Below, in pieces: positions 33,801 to 41,769 of a stretch of 56,560 nucleotides of DNA (its first letter is position 1; each line of letters starts with the position of its first letter). The notes below the pieces were generated by a model that had not been told where the DNA came from, did not search any database, and was given only the letters and a program-made list of their open reading frames with translations. Source of the stretch: JBBRNH01 sp038230415 (GTDB taxonomy: Bacteria; Bacteroidota; Bacteroidia; Cytophagales; Spirosomataceae); contig JBBRNH010000030.1 of the NCBI GenBank assembly GCA_038230415.1, positions 1 to 56,560 on the forward strand. The letters are read 5' to 3'. Position numbers and translations under genes: made by a program.

Positions 33801-34565
33801 GTCCTGCGTAAACCCGGTTTTGGTTAGTCGCTGATGAAGAGATTTGTAAGGCAGAAGTTTTTGCTCCTTTTCAATCAGTCGATTATTGATTTGCGCGATT
33901 GCTTCATCAAAAAAGGGTGTTTTTTCGTACCAGTCTTTGGTTTCGATCCGAACGGTCAAAATGCCAATGCTGGCAAAGAAAGTGTCTCGATTTTCATCTT
34001 TCAACCTCACAATTCCGTCGAGGTGGTACCCCCCGTCTATCTCAATAATGAGTTTGGCGGGCGGACAATAAAAATCAACCTGTTGGCTAATAAACTGTTG
34101 CTTGTGGTCGGGATGAATATCCGAAACCAGCGTTTCGGGCCGTATCAGTTGCTGGACAAAACCATACTCACCCAGCAACGCAGGCAACGCATCAAAAAAA
34201 TCGCGGGCCGGGTTGATGGTGTTGCCAGCGCGATTGGTGCCACCTTTGATAGTCCGATGCCAAACGCCTGGTTTTAAGGAAATGAGGAAGAGCGACGGAC
34301 TAATATCAGGCTGATCAGTAGTTGTCTTTAGTCTCTCTCCAATGCGGTTCTCGTCTGCCAGATAAGTTGACAGTCGGCTTGGTGCGCCGATGTGACCGCC
34401 CGATAATTCGGCAATAGCTCCACGCTGGAGGATATTTTTCAGAACAGCAAACGCCGATTGGTAGGTATTGGCTCGTGTTGCCGGTACCGGGGGCAAGTTC
34501 TGAATAGCGAAGTTAGAAGTGGTGCGGCTGTAATTGGCCGTAAAACAGACCGTGTGGGTTTTCAT
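30792..34565 (-). CDS. DUF559-like nuclease fused to RecQ-like helicase
   Basis: I start at MKTHTVCFTANYS (34565), giving 1257 residues; the open frame to 34742 runs through the neighbouring Uma2 gene. Residues about 95-235 form a Vsr/DUF559-type nuclease (SQQVDFYCPPAKLIIEIDGG, with Asp, Glu and Asp acid residues). From about 415 a RecQ-type helicase follows: FRDGQLPIILNVLNRRDTIG, Walker A PTGGGKS near 452, DEVH near 550, TATAS, and MVATKAFGMGIDK with QEAGRAGR near 822. No clear RecQ zinc or HRDC domain follows; the last 400 residues are helical. A nuclease-helicase fusion overlapping a membrane coiled-coil gene is typical of anti-phage cassettes, though no known system was recognised. Confidence 0.85.
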   Translation of the reverse strand: MKTHTVCFTANYSRTTSNFAIQNLPPVPATRANTYQSAFAVLKNILQRGAIAELSGGHIGAPSRLSTYLADENRIGERLKTTTDQPDISPSLFLISLKPGVWHRTIKGGTNRAGNTINPARDFFDALPALLGEYGFVQQLIRPETLVSDIHPDHKQQFISQQVDFYCPPAKLIIEIDGGYHLDGIVRLKDENRDTFFASIGILTVRIETKDWYEKTPFFDEAIAQINNRLIEKEQKLLPYKSLHQRLTKTGFTQDEIHYKLLPTAVIRFQLLVLELLISHRITLADERWHFVVQDSDGLSQQSDRYARFASMAIGDLFAWLAPLCKLMSLPFTQQPAVVPIIPATKVVYQPGAIHVNFSLLQRYTDEHLAQPETIFVRTDYFVANQECDGKNYFRVATTAPVNYNLTPTDETAEILRFFLKNIFGKDVFRDGQLPIILNVLNRRDTIGLLPTGGGKSICYQLPCLLQPAVSVVVCPIKSLMYDQKDNLDKASITRTNYITGELEADVKETIQREFAEKHYFFVWISPERFQVKTFRAYLTNLYAKTPLAYVVIDEVHCMSEWGHDFRTSYLNLTRTIHELCPSTTLVGLTATASLNVLRNLRIEFARSEAVFADEDVKTKLDFARPELHFEVIDDAGKKADTLKVMLTDLSIKLMDANSNRAGLIFTPFVNSDFGCWKVSNKINTQFPGRANWFAGKCPTKNEYVSIPKSAFNDRDLFTASLTAVIGNRLDAFAIERAFSNRNTYLLLGDKFPKEGFKKIILKKVPILTNDEFETHKREVQKGYKANKFPLMVATKAFGMGIDKQNIYYTFHYGIPGSTESLYQEAGRAGRWADKTKQAVCRVLFTPETLEEATMNALFAPKTPLAKLKELTTLVDGAGHPLPEGDMLRQFFLFKMGLGEVEEELAVMLKLRDYVLTEPKAPTVNVLWDGPSGEFKKASESGEEFFKQLGSMSTDNRKAVTEKALYRLSILGIVEDWTTDFVCHFAVRFRVLPDEAVLRNLLTHVVKYRRDDADDTTNLEKQIRQLPGDTLWEQCGRFLLQWTWETITFNRRESLKNLYDLCLNFKSSESFKRSLENYFRVDELTIILQYIADNPKQFAEWPKAFQYKAEQNADLTFVQDKSILNARAEALSRILESTNENLAIDTVSGLLQLAKATYDVPQGRARLENTLSRMKNYFSVEEQLAVLQTIVAIGAGINLPETSRYDLAESIERFYPGSYNWVSGELGIIHIPQLTATNQRLRTLNQKLYERFSKKIK

Positions 34566-34606
34566 GATTTGGAAAGTGGTGCAGGATTGTGGTGAGGAGA
34601 CGAGTG

Positions 34607-35095
34607 TTACCGAAACACCTCGCTCAACAGCACCGTCACGCCCGTTGCCGGGTCGGTTAAAGTGGCACCACCCGCAAAGGTGCAAACCTGTCGGTCGGGA
34701 GTCAGCACGTGAATGGTCTGGAACGTTGGCACCACCACCCACGCCGACTGCACCCCCGACGCAAAGAGGACATCAAAAATTTTGTCTTTAATGTCATCCA
34801 AACTTTGCTTTGGCGACAGAATTTCGATGGCCGTAATGGGCGGGGCCGTCACCCTGATTTCGTCATCCAACCAGTCGAACGTTAGTTTCGGATATAGGCA
34901 AATATCCGGTGTGGCTTTGCCCGCTAACAGTTCCAGACTCAGTTCCGGCATAATATCGAAGCGGTCTTCGTACGGTGTCAGCACCACACCCAACCGGCGT
35001 TCGAGACGCGAATGATTTTTGCTGGGCATGGGTTTTCCTCGCTCGGTCTCGTAGTCTTCTTCCTGAGTAATGATGTCAACTTCTTCGATCAGCAT
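34607..35095 (-). CDS. Uma2-family (DUF820) PD-(D/E)XK nuclease-like protein
   Basis: The 162-residue protein has the Uma2 core: PELSLELLAGKATPDICLYP with the Asp of PD and PPITAIEILSPKQSLDDI giving the E-x-L...K pattern, then a closing strand AWVVVPTFQTIHVL. The acidic and Lys residues expected for activity are visible. Family members are abundant in Bacteroidota and Cyanobacteria and their role is unclear. It lies 41 bases before the helicase-nuclease and may be part of the same transcript. Confidence 0.85.
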   Translation of the reverse strand: MLIEEVDIITQEEDYETERGKPMPSKNHSRLERRLGVVLTPYEDRFDIMPELSLELLAGKATPDICLYPKLTFDWLDDEIRVTAPPITAIEILSPKQSLDDIKDKIFDVLFASGVQSAWVVVPTFQTIHVLTPDRQVCTFAGGATLTDPATGVTVLLSEVFR

Positions 35096-35110
35096 GGCAA
35101 AGTTGTTTGC

Positions 35111-36415
35111 TTATTTCTGCCCGTATTTCTCCTTATAAATCGTGTTCAGGCGTTTGTGCTTGTCGTCAAGGTTCACCTTGCGGCCCTGAATATAAGCGTG
35201 TTCGATAACGTTGGTTCGCATATCGAGCGCGTCGCCCGCCGAGACGAACAGCGTGGCCTGTTTGCCCACCTCCAGGGTGCCGACCTGCGTGTCAATGCCG
35301 AGGATTTTGGCGGTGTTGGCCGTTACCATCTTCAGGGCTTCTTCGCGGTTTGACACGCCAAACCCGGCGGCTGTTCCGGCCAAAAACGGCAGGTTGCGGG
35401 TGCGCCACCATTCTTCGGCGTAAGTCAGGCCCACCAAAACACCCGCTTTTTGCAGGATTCCCGGCATCCGGTAGGGCAGGTCAACGGCTTCATCCTGTCG
35501 GTTGGGCAGCCGGTGCAAGGCACTCAGCAGTACCGGCACATTGTTTTCTTTCAGGAAATCGGCCACGCGGTTGGCTTCTTCGCCCCCCACAATCACCACT
35601 TTCGGTACGCCCATTGATTTGGCCCAGCGCACGGCTTCGATAATGTCTTTGCCATAATCGGCCCGGATATACAGGTTCTGCGTTCCCCGAAACAAGCTCC
35701 GCATGGCTTCTAATCTGAGGTTTACCGGCATTGGGCTGGCAATGTCGGCGTAGGCTTTGGCTTCGGAGAAGGTGGCTTGCAACGCCCGGATGCCTTCGTC
35801 GCGCTTGCTGTTTTTGGTGATGTTAACTGAGAAATCCTCAAAATTGAACTCCCGCGCAAAGTAGCCCGGCCAGTCGAGCCAAAGACCGTCGTCTTTTTTC
35901 AGCACGGCATCTTCCCAGTTCCAGCCGTCGGTGTGCATGATTGACGACGACCCCGACACGGTTCCGCCGAGGGGCATGGCCTGGGTAATAAGAATGCCGT
36001 TGTTCCGAATCGTGGGAATAACTTCAGAATCAGTGTTGTAGGCAATCAACGCCCGCACGTTGGGGTTCAGCACACCCGTCTCGCGCGAGTCAACCGTGGC
36101 CCGCACGGATGACACTTCCTGCAACCCCACCAGCGATGCGGGCGAGATAATGCCGGGGTAAATGTGCTTCCCGGCCACGTTTACGATCTCGGTTTCGTTG
36201 GGATTGAAGCGCACGGTTGCCGCATCGCCAAGATTGGTAATCACCCCTTTATCGAACGAGATATAGCCATTTTCGATCACGCGGCCCGTGGCGGTGTGAA
36301 TCGTGCCGCCGAGCAGCGTAACGGGCCGGGTTTGCGCTTTGGCCGGGGCCGGGTTCTGGGCGTTTGCACCGACAAAGGCAAGGCACAGTGAGAAAAGTAG
36401 TAGGCGTTTTTTCAT
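35111..36415 (-). CDS. Exported amidohydrolase-like protein without metal-binding HxH
   Basis: I start at MKKRLLLFSLCLAF (36415), giving 434 residues with a signal peptide cut after GANAQ. The fold is the amidohydrolase TIM barrel with flanking sandwich: TLLGGTIHTATGRVIENGYI, VNVAGKHIYPGIISP, and the closing MVTANTAKILGIDTQVGTLE. Where active members have HxH after the PG turn this protein reads ISPASLVGL, so the first metal pair is missing; it is probably inactive or structural. Such a copy is often found with an active one, but none is adjacent here. Confidence 0.8.
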   Translation of the reverse strand: MKKRLLLFSLCLAFVGANAQNPAPAKAQTRPVTLLGGTIHTATGRVIENGYISFDKGVITNLGDAATVRFNPNETEIVNVAGKHIYPGIISPASLVGLQEVSSVRATVDSRETGVLNPNVRALIAYNTDSEVIPTIRNNGILITQAMPLGGTVSGSSSIMHTDGWNWEDAVLKKDDGLWLDWPGYFAREFNFEDFSVNITKNSKRDEGIRALQATFSEAKAYADIASPMPVNLRLEAMRSLFRGTQNLYIRADYGKDIIEAVRWAKSMGVPKVVIVGGEEANRVADFLKENNVPVLLSALHRLPNRQDEAVDLPYRMPGILQKAGVLVGLTYAEEWWRTRNLPFLAGTAAGFGVSNREEALKMVTANTAKILGIDTQVGTLEVGKQATLFVSAGDALDMRTNVIEHAYIQGRKVNLDDKHKRLNTIYKEKYGQK

Positions 36416-36434
36416 ATTGATTTTGGATTGTTGG

Positions 36435-36719
36435 TTAACGCCCACTTCGGCGCGAATCGTTCAGGTTGATAATTAGCAAAAAAGTAGGCAAAACTGCATG
36501 ACAGACAACGGTGTAAGGCCAAACCAGATGCTGCCTTATTGCTTTTAGTTCTGAATGCTGACGACCGATGTAGGGCATTTGGGCCAGCGTTTCGAGCGCA
36601 TTGAACAATTTATCGGTATAGATTTCGGCCACATCATTATCGAAGGCATCGAGCAAATAAGACACCGTATCCCGGTAGTCCTCTTTGGCTTCATCTGTCC
36701 AGATTATTTCGAGAGCCAC
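36435..36719 (-). CDS. ParE/RelE-type toxin
   Basis: The 94-residue protein has the RelE/ParE plasmid-stabilisation fold: IIWTDEAKEDYRDTVSYLLD, AEIYTDKLFNALETLAQMPY and IGRQHSELKAIRQHLVWPYT, ending in a strand (FLLIINLNDSRR). The gene partly overlaps its upstream partner (16 bases), as in type II toxin-antitoxin operons. The target (gyrase as for ParE, or ribosome-bound mRNA) is not predictable from these residues. Confidence 0.85.
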   Translation of the reverse strand: MALEIIWTDEAKEDYRDTVSYLLDAFDNDVAEIYTDKLFNALETLAQMPYIGRQHSELKAIRQHLVWPYTVVCHAVLPTFLLIINLNDSRRSGR

Positions 36720-36958
36720 TGTGCTGTCAGTTGTTTCATTTGTTCATTGGTCGTGTATTGACCCTGCTCAAACTGTTGCAAGCCACGAGTTAAACGCGCC
36801 TGTAAAAAACCCGTATCGGCATCTAATGGCAAATCCTGCTGCTCGATAATCAGCGAAACAGCCGTGTGTAGGTCAATCAATGTCACATCATTCCGAACGG
36901 TATCTACCAGTTGATGAATAGTTTGCTTAATTTCTTCCGTTGTCATGGCTGTGTTCAT
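36704..36958 (-). CDS. Antitoxin of the ParE-type pair
   Basis: I start at MNTAMTTEEIKQ (36958), giving 84 residues. The helical protein (TIHQLVDTVRNDVTLIDLHT) precedes the toxin and overlaps it by 16 bases, with a C-terminal toxin-wrapping part (LTRGLQQFEQGQYTTNEQMK). No clear DNA-binding fold is visible. It is assigned by position and size. Confidence 0.7.
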   Translation of the reverse strand: MNTAMTTEEIKQTIHQLVDTVRNDVTLIDLHTAVSLIIEQQDLPLDADTGFLQARLTRGLQQFEQGQYTTNEQMKQLTAQWLSK

Positions 36959-37016
36959 TAAAACTCCGGGTCTCTGTCTGCCGGTACGTTTGATTAGTCT
37001 CACAAGATAGCAAAAA

Positions 37017-37913
37017 TCAGTACGTGAATTTCAACAAACCGGGCGTAAACCGAAACAGCAGGTCATGCACACCGGGGCCGGGCTGGGTAGCTGCGGGGTT
37101 TTCGGGGGTGCGGCTATTGTAGGCATAGCCAATTCGGATGGCGCGGCCAAGCTGCACCTCCGCCGTGATCTGGATAAACGGCTCTGACACAATACCCGAT
37201 TTGCCCCGGTACGAAGCCCCGAAACCAAACGTTTCCTGATACCACAGTTTCGCGTTTATGTCAACGCCCAACGGCTGATTCTGCACGTTGGTCAGCACGA
37301 CGGACGGAATCAGGACTAATTCATCGGCCACGTCGAGCCGGGTGCCGACCTGCACAAACAGCGGGCGTTTAACGGCGTAGAGCGGCAGGCCGAAGTCTAA
37401 CTTACCCCGCAGGAGTTCGGGCATCGAAACCCCGGCAAAGAGCCGGTCGGCGCGGTAATAAACGCCCACGCCAAAGCTGCCCTGCGCCTGATTGAAACTG
37501 CCACCCCCAACGCCGGTGCTGAACGGCAAAAAGCTGACTCCGCCCTGCACCCCAACGGCCAATTTTGCCAGCGCGGGCAACGAAAACCGATACGCCACGC
37601 TGCCATACAGTCCGGTGGTGCCGCCGAGGTAGTTAATCCGGTCGTTGATGGCCTGAAACCCTAAGCCGATGGTGCCATTGGCAATGGCTCCGTCAATGGC
37701 AACGGCCTGGGTGATGGCTCCTCCGCCGGTGTTGCGCCCGCCCGTGAGCTTGCTCCTGAACATAGCGGCCAAATGAAAGGTCTCGCGGCTGCCCGCCACC
37801 GCCGGGTTAATAGCGAGGGGGTTTAGCTGGTAATTATAATACAGCACTTCTTTCTGAGCAACGGCCACCGAGCCACTGATACAGAACAGGCAAACCAACC
37901 AACGGAGACGCAT
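37017..37913 (-). CDS. PorP/SprF-family type IX secretion-associated outer membrane protein
   Basis: From MRLRWLVCLFCISG (37913) the protein has 298 residues and a signal peptide ending VAVAQ. The body is a beta-barrel of the PorP/SprF family: EVLYYNYQLNPLAINPAVAG at the N-terminus is the family signature and the C-terminus ends LLFRFTPGLLKFTY. These barrels attach or help secrete type IX adhesins and pair with PorE proteins. A TAACTTGC promoter-like box lies upstream (minus strand), after the terminator of the OmpA gene. Confidence 0.85.
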   Translation of the reverse strand: MRLRWLVCLFCISGSVAVAQKEVLYYNYQLNPLAINPAVAGSRETFHLAAMFRSKLTGGRNTGGGAITQAVAIDGAIANGTIGLGFQAINDRINYLGGTTGLYGSVAYRFSLPALAKLAVGVQGGVSFLPFSTGVGGGSFNQAQGSFGVGVYYRADRLFAGVSMPELLRGKLDFGLPLYAVKRPLFVQVGTRLDVADELVLIPSVVLTNVQNQPLGVDINAKLWYQETFGFGASYRGKSGIVSEPFIQITAEVQLGRAIRIGYAYNSRTPENPAATQPGPGVHDLLFRFTPGLLKFTY

Positions 37914-37946
37914 ACGCACGATTTTTAGAAAACAGGCCCGCAAGTT

Positions 37947-37977
37947 AAAAATAAAACCCCCGGCAGTAAACCGGGGG
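37947..37977 (-). terminator. Rho-independent terminator after the PorE-like gene
   Basis: On the minus strand CCCCCGG, a 7-base loop and CCGGGGG form a perfect stem of 7 pairs, followed by TTTTATTTTTA. It stands between the PorE-like gene and the PorP-like gene on the same strand and so separates their transcripts. Confidence 0.85.
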
Positions 37978-38058
37978 CAACGGATTTAAAATTCAGAAGA
38001 GGTGCGTCTTTTGCCCCGTGTCGGTCGGGGTTCCGATTCAGCCGACGGGTTGTTGCGT

Positions 38059-40443
38059 TTATTCTAAGCGCAGAATCTTGATTTCGGTCCGGCGGTTTTG
38101 CTGGTGGTCTTCGTCCGAGCAGTTTACCCCGTCTTTACAATCGTTCACGAGCAGGCTTTCGCCATACCCGGCGGCTACCATCCGGCTGGCCGATATGCCC
38201 TTCGATTTCAGGTACGCAACGGCGGCTTTGGCCCGGTTAGTCGAAAGGGTTTTGTTGTACTTGGCCGACGAACGGCTGTCGGTATGCGACCGAAGTTCGA
38301 TTTTCATGTTTGGGTATTTGGTCATCACGCCCACCAATTTGTCGAGTTCGGTGGCAGCGTCGGAGCGAATATTAAATTTATTAAGGTTGTAGAAAATATT
38401 TTCGACGGCCACAATATCGCCCTTCTTAAACATCACCACGTCGGGTACGCCAATGCCTTCTTTGTTGATTTTGCTGCCGAGGCTACCCATGTTGTCTTTC
38501 ATGGCTTCGAGCGAGTAATCACAGCCGGGTTTGATCGGAAATTCGTAGCTGCCGTCCACGCCGGTGGTGGCTTCCTGCATCGTTCCGTCACATTCGTTGG
38601 TCAGCACCACCCGCACACCCGCAATGGGTTCTTTGTCTTTTTGGGTTGTAACGCGGCCCCGCAAGGTTGTTTTGCCCGCAGTCTGTGGCTTGTTGAGCGG
38701 AATCTCCAAGCGCGTCGGTGCGTCGTCCTGCAAGTCTTTGGTCGAGAAACCAATCTGATTGTTTTGGTAGCCGTCGTTACTGGCTACGAATTTAAATTCG
38801 CTCTCGGCATCTAAGCAAAGCCGGACGTTGCCATCGGCATCGGTTTTTAGCTGCCGTTTGTCGGCCTCGTTTCCGGTGCCTTCGATGTTCACCATCGCGT
38901 TTTCGAGCGGGGTGCGGGTCAGGGCATCAAACACGTTCACGGTTAGTTCGCGGCAGGGGTAAAGCGGGCCTTCGCGGTTGAAGCGGTAGATGTCGTCGTC
39001 GGTGCCGCCGTTTTTGCGGTTGCTGCTGAAATACCCGGCCTTGCGCTCGCCATCGGTCACGATACCGAAGTCGTCTTTGTTGGAGTTGACGGGTTCGCCG
39101 AGGTTTTTGACCCACTTCGCCACGCTGCCATCCTGGGCGAGTTGCGCGAAGAAAATGTCGAGATCGCCCAACCCGGCGTGGCCGTCAGACGAGAAATATA
39201 GGTTGCCTTTTTCATCCACGAACGGAAACAACTCGTTGCCTTTGGTATTGATTTCTTTCCCCATGTTTACGGGTTTGCCCCAGCTTGTGCCTTCGGCGCG
39301 GGCCACATAAATATCCGTACCGCCAAAGCCACCGGGCATATCCGAGGCAAAAAACAGCAGTTGGTCGTTGTAGCCGAGGGCCGGGTGGCCGGTCGAATAA
39401 TCGTCGCTGTTGAAGGGCAATTCGTCCACTTTCTGCCAGTTGTCGTTGGTCTGAACGGCGGTGTAGAGTTTGAGTTTGTTGATACCGTCGGCAGATTCGC
39501 GGTATTTGCCGTTGTTGAAGTTGTTGCGCGTGAAAATCACCCGCGAGCCATCTTTGACAAACGTGGCCGGGCCTTCGTGGTATTTGGTGTTGAGGGTGCG
39601 GCTAAACCGCTCCGATTCCGTTACCGGCACGTCTTCGTACCCTAAGCGGGCGTTCACGTTATTGCCACCGTAGAAACCCACCGTCCGCGAGTCGTTTGAG
39701 GTGGGTGCTGTGTAGTCATCCTGGCCCAAAGTGCGGCCCTGCTGAATCTGTTTGGTGCTTTTCTTCGGCACCGACCCACCAAGACTGGCCGCCCGGTTGC
39801 CCTTGATGGCTTTGAGTTCGGGCATATAAAACAGGTCGAGAAACGGGGTATTGTTCCAGTTAAAGACCCGCTTCACGCCGTTGCCCTCGCCCCCCTGCGC
39901 CGACACAAACACGAGTCCTTCTTTGTAATAAGTCGGGCTAAACTCGGCCTTGCCGGAGTTGATGTCTAAAAACTGCACTTTATAACTGCCCGCATTGCGC
40001 GACAGCACGCTCACGTCGCGGTATAGTTTGGAGAACAGTGGCCCGCGTGTGTCATCTTTCTGGATGGTATTGTATTTTTCGTAGGCTTCCTGAGCCTCCT
40101 TGTATTTGCCGTTGCTGCCGAGGGCCTGGGCAAAATAGAGGTAACAGTCAGCGTATTCTACCGGGAGTTCGCCGGTGCTGATGAGTTCACGGTAGGTTCG
40201 TTCGGCGTTTTGAGTGTCGCGCACTTGCTTGTAGCTATAGCCGAGTTTGGCTTTTGCCGCCCGCAGTTCGCCCTCCGAGAGTGATTTGGGGGCTTTCAGT
40301 GCCTGTTCATACAGTTCAGCGGCTTTGCCGTAGGCTAAGAGGTCAAATTGCCGGTCGGCCTGTTTGGCGGCTGACTGTGCCAGGGCCGATACGGCGGTGA
40401 GCAAAATCAGCAGATGAGAGAAAAGGAGACGGATACGTGTCAT
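38059..40443 (-). CDS. PorE-like TPR / beta-propeller / CRD / OmpA protein
   Basis: I start at MTRIRLLFSHLLILLTAVSA (40443), giving 794 residues and a signal peptide. The domain order is: TPR helices (about 25-140), a PD40/WD40-like propeller (about 150-460, with DQLLFFASDMPGGFGGTDIY and LYFSSDGHAGLGDLDIF), a carboxypeptidase-regulatory sandwich (about 475-570) with a second one near 590-650, and a C-terminal OmpA peptidoglycan-binding domain (MKIELRSHTDSRSSAKYN, NRRTEIKIL). This is the PorE layout of type IX secretion. The PorP-like barrel gene follows directly, as in other Bacteroidota. Confidence 0.85.
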   Translation of the reverse strand: MTRIRLLFSHLLILLTAVSALAQSAAKQADRQFDLLAYGKAAELYEQALKAPKSLSEGELRAAKAKLGYSYKQVRDTQNAERTYRELISTGELPVEYADCYLYFAQALGSNGKYKEAQEAYEKYNTIQKDDTRGPLFSKLYRDVSVLSRNAGSYKVQFLDINSGKAEFSPTYYKEGLVFVSAQGGEGNGVKRVFNWNNTPFLDLFYMPELKAIKGNRAASLGGSVPKKSTKQIQQGRTLGQDDYTAPTSNDSRTVGFYGGNNVNARLGYEDVPVTESERFSRTLNTKYHEGPATFVKDGSRVIFTRNNFNNGKYRESADGINKLKLYTAVQTNDNWQKVDELPFNSDDYSTGHPALGYNDQLLFFASDMPGGFGGTDIYVARAEGTSWGKPVNMGKEINTKGNELFPFVDEKGNLYFSSDGHAGLGDLDIFFAQLAQDGSVAKWVKNLGEPVNSNKDDFGIVTDGERKAGYFSSNRKNGGTDDDIYRFNREGPLYPCRELTVNVFDALTRTPLENAMVNIEGTGNEADKRQLKTDADGNVRLCLDAESEFKFVASNDGYQNNQIGFSTKDLQDDAPTRLEIPLNKPQTAGKTTLRGRVTTQKDKEPIAGVRVVLTNECDGTMQEATTGVDGSYEFPIKPGCDYSLEAMKDNMGSLGSKINKEGIGVPDVVMFKKGDIVAVENIFYNLNKFNIRSDAATELDKLVGVMTKYPNMKIELRSHTDSRSSAKYNKTLSTNRAKAAVAYLKSKGISASRMVAAGYGESLLVNDCKDGVNCSDEDHQQNRRTEIKILRLE

Positions 40444-40487
40444 ATAGGCACTTTGATTATGTAAAACGGTTGTTTTCGACAACAAGA

Positions 40488-40520
40488 AGCCGGTGTACCC
40501 AAGGTAGGGATACACCGGCT
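40488..40520. other. Stable hairpin near the PorE-like gene start
   Basis: AGCCGGTGTACCC (40488-40500) pairs with GGGATACACCGGCT (40507-40520), one bulged base, six-base loop. It lies 45 bases upstream of the minus-strand ATG at 40443, so it is either in the 5 prime leader of that gene or a weak terminator for what lies upstream. There is no strong U-run. Confidence 0.5.
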
Positions 40521-40610
40521 TTGTAGCAAATACATTGCCAAAGGTTTTGATTATGAGCGATTAATTTTTGGCGCAGCGCACAACGTTCTGTCTAAAACGA
40601 TGTAAAACGC

Positions 40611-40740
40611 TTGGAAGGGGTTGATGGCAACTGTAGAGAGCCTTCACACACGTGGCTGGTTGGGGTGTCAGCGTTGACCTTGCAGCCTGCTACCTATTGC
40701 CGGAAGACCAACCCACGTGAAGCGGTCAATCCCAATTTTT
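40611..40740 (+). ncRNA. Candidate structured RNA, possibly 6S-like
   Basis: In a 296-base gap, TTGGAAGGGGTTGA (40611-40624) can pair with TCAATCCCAA (40726-40735). Inside, CCTTCAC / GTGAAG and GGTTGG (40658-40663) / CCAACC (40708-40713) pair, and GTCA-GCGT-TGAC (40667-40678) forms a small hairpin. The end is TTTTT. A long rod with a 16-base one-sided bubble is the outline of a 6S RNA, and an AATTTTTG box lies at 40563-40570. I cannot confirm the family or the strand from sequence alone. Confidence 0.35.
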
Positions 40741-41332
40741 AAACTACTTGCAACAATTCTTTTTCCAAATTCCAAAGGTTGGTTTGTGCGAGGGTTTTCC
40801 TAATGGCAAGAATCTTATTTTTAATCTGTTGCTGAAAATCGAGTGGCAATTTCGTGTAAACCGAACGAAGGCCGTATTCTATATTTTCATTTAAAGACCA
40901 GCCTTCCAACTCCTCATGGCGATTTTGTAGTAGCAGACCTTTGTGCCAAGCAACGTAAGAAAGTGCAGCATACACAGCAGCCATCTCATGGTTTTTCTCT
41001 CGCTGCTGAAAAAGGCGCATCTTATCATACACTTTTGAAAAAATCATAGGCCGAATTATTTCTTTGTAATCGTCGTAGGCGTTTAGAATTTTAGGATACT
41101 CACCCCATGCTTCGTGAGTACGACCCAAAGCTTTTAGGTAATTAGGCAACCGAACCAATATGTCATCCGAAGGAACAGCACTGCTGGATCTGTAAATGTG
41201 TACACCTTTGTTGAACAAGTCAATAGCTTGTAAATGCTCTCCTTCTTTATGTTTTTCTGTTGCTTCCCTGAAGAACACCGCAGCTTCAAGGACATAAACA
41301 GGAGGGGTTAGGTCGAATGATAAGTTGAACAT
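40739..41332 (-). CDS. Helical protein of unknown function
   Basis: I start at MFNLSFDLTPPVYV (41332), giving 197 residues; the longer frame to 41410 adds an unlikely tail. The protein is helical, with a TPR-like N-terminal half (VFFREATEKHKEGEHLQAID, LFNKGVHIYR), and no signal or membrane segment. I do not recognise a family. Its 3 prime end touches the candidate structured RNA. Base composition is somewhat more AT-rich than the neighbours. Confidence 0.55.
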   Translation of the reverse strand: MFNLSFDLTPPVYVLEAAVFFREATEKHKEGEHLQAIDLFNKGVHIYRSSSAVPSDDILVRLPNYLKALGRTHEAWGEYPKILNAYDDYKEIIRPMIFSKVYDKMRLFQQREKNHEMAAVYAALSYVAWHKGLLLQNRHEELEGWSLNENIEYGLRSVYTKLPLDFQQQIKNKILAIRKTLAQTNLWNLEKELLQVV

Positions 41333-41540
41333 GGTCAGAAAATGAACATAGAAATAACGAGAGGGTTGCCTTGTCAATCGAACGATACTCTGCAAACCTA
41401 ACCTACCCAACAGGGGCCATTCAACCTGTCAGCCGCAACCCGTCAACCGCACCGCAAGCATTTTATGGACCTCCCACCCAAAGCCGTAAAACACGGTCAA
41501 CGGCCAAATCGCTTTACCGTCCAGACAACGAGTTGCCGAC

Positions 41541-41720
41541 TTACCTGACTCTGGATAACGTGACGTAAAAGGATAGCACAAGCCAGATGGTAACGCCGAA
41601 CGAAACCGAAACAACCTCCCAACCTTCGGCACTTTTCTGGTTTATCAACGCCTGCGTTTCCTCGCGCAGCGTTTTGGTTGACCAGAAGTTGGACACGCGA
41701 ATTATCTGATACTCTTTCAT
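41541..41720 (-). CDS. Small DUF4177-like protein with membrane tail
   Basis: A 59-residue frame begins MKEYQIIRVSNFWSTKTL and continues INQKSAEGWEVVSVSFG, the two-strand-plus-helix pattern of DUF4177-like small proteins, where the AEGWE block is typical. A hydrophobic tail (VTIWLVLSFYVTL) suggests membrane attachment. The reading is uninterrupted. It lies alone between an unknown gene and the CRD protein. Confidence 0.55.
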   Translation of the reverse strand: MKEYQIIRVSNFWSTKTLREETQALINQKSAEGWEVVSVSFGVTIWLVLSFYVTLSRVR

Positions 41721-41769
41721 GGCTGCGTTACGGTTATCAAATCACGTTTATCAATCAAAATCACAGTCG

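Noticed and set aside
34566..34742. N-terminal extension of the helicase-nuclease frame
   Set aside because: It overlaps the Uma2 coding region and has no domain; MKTHTV at 34565 is a better start.
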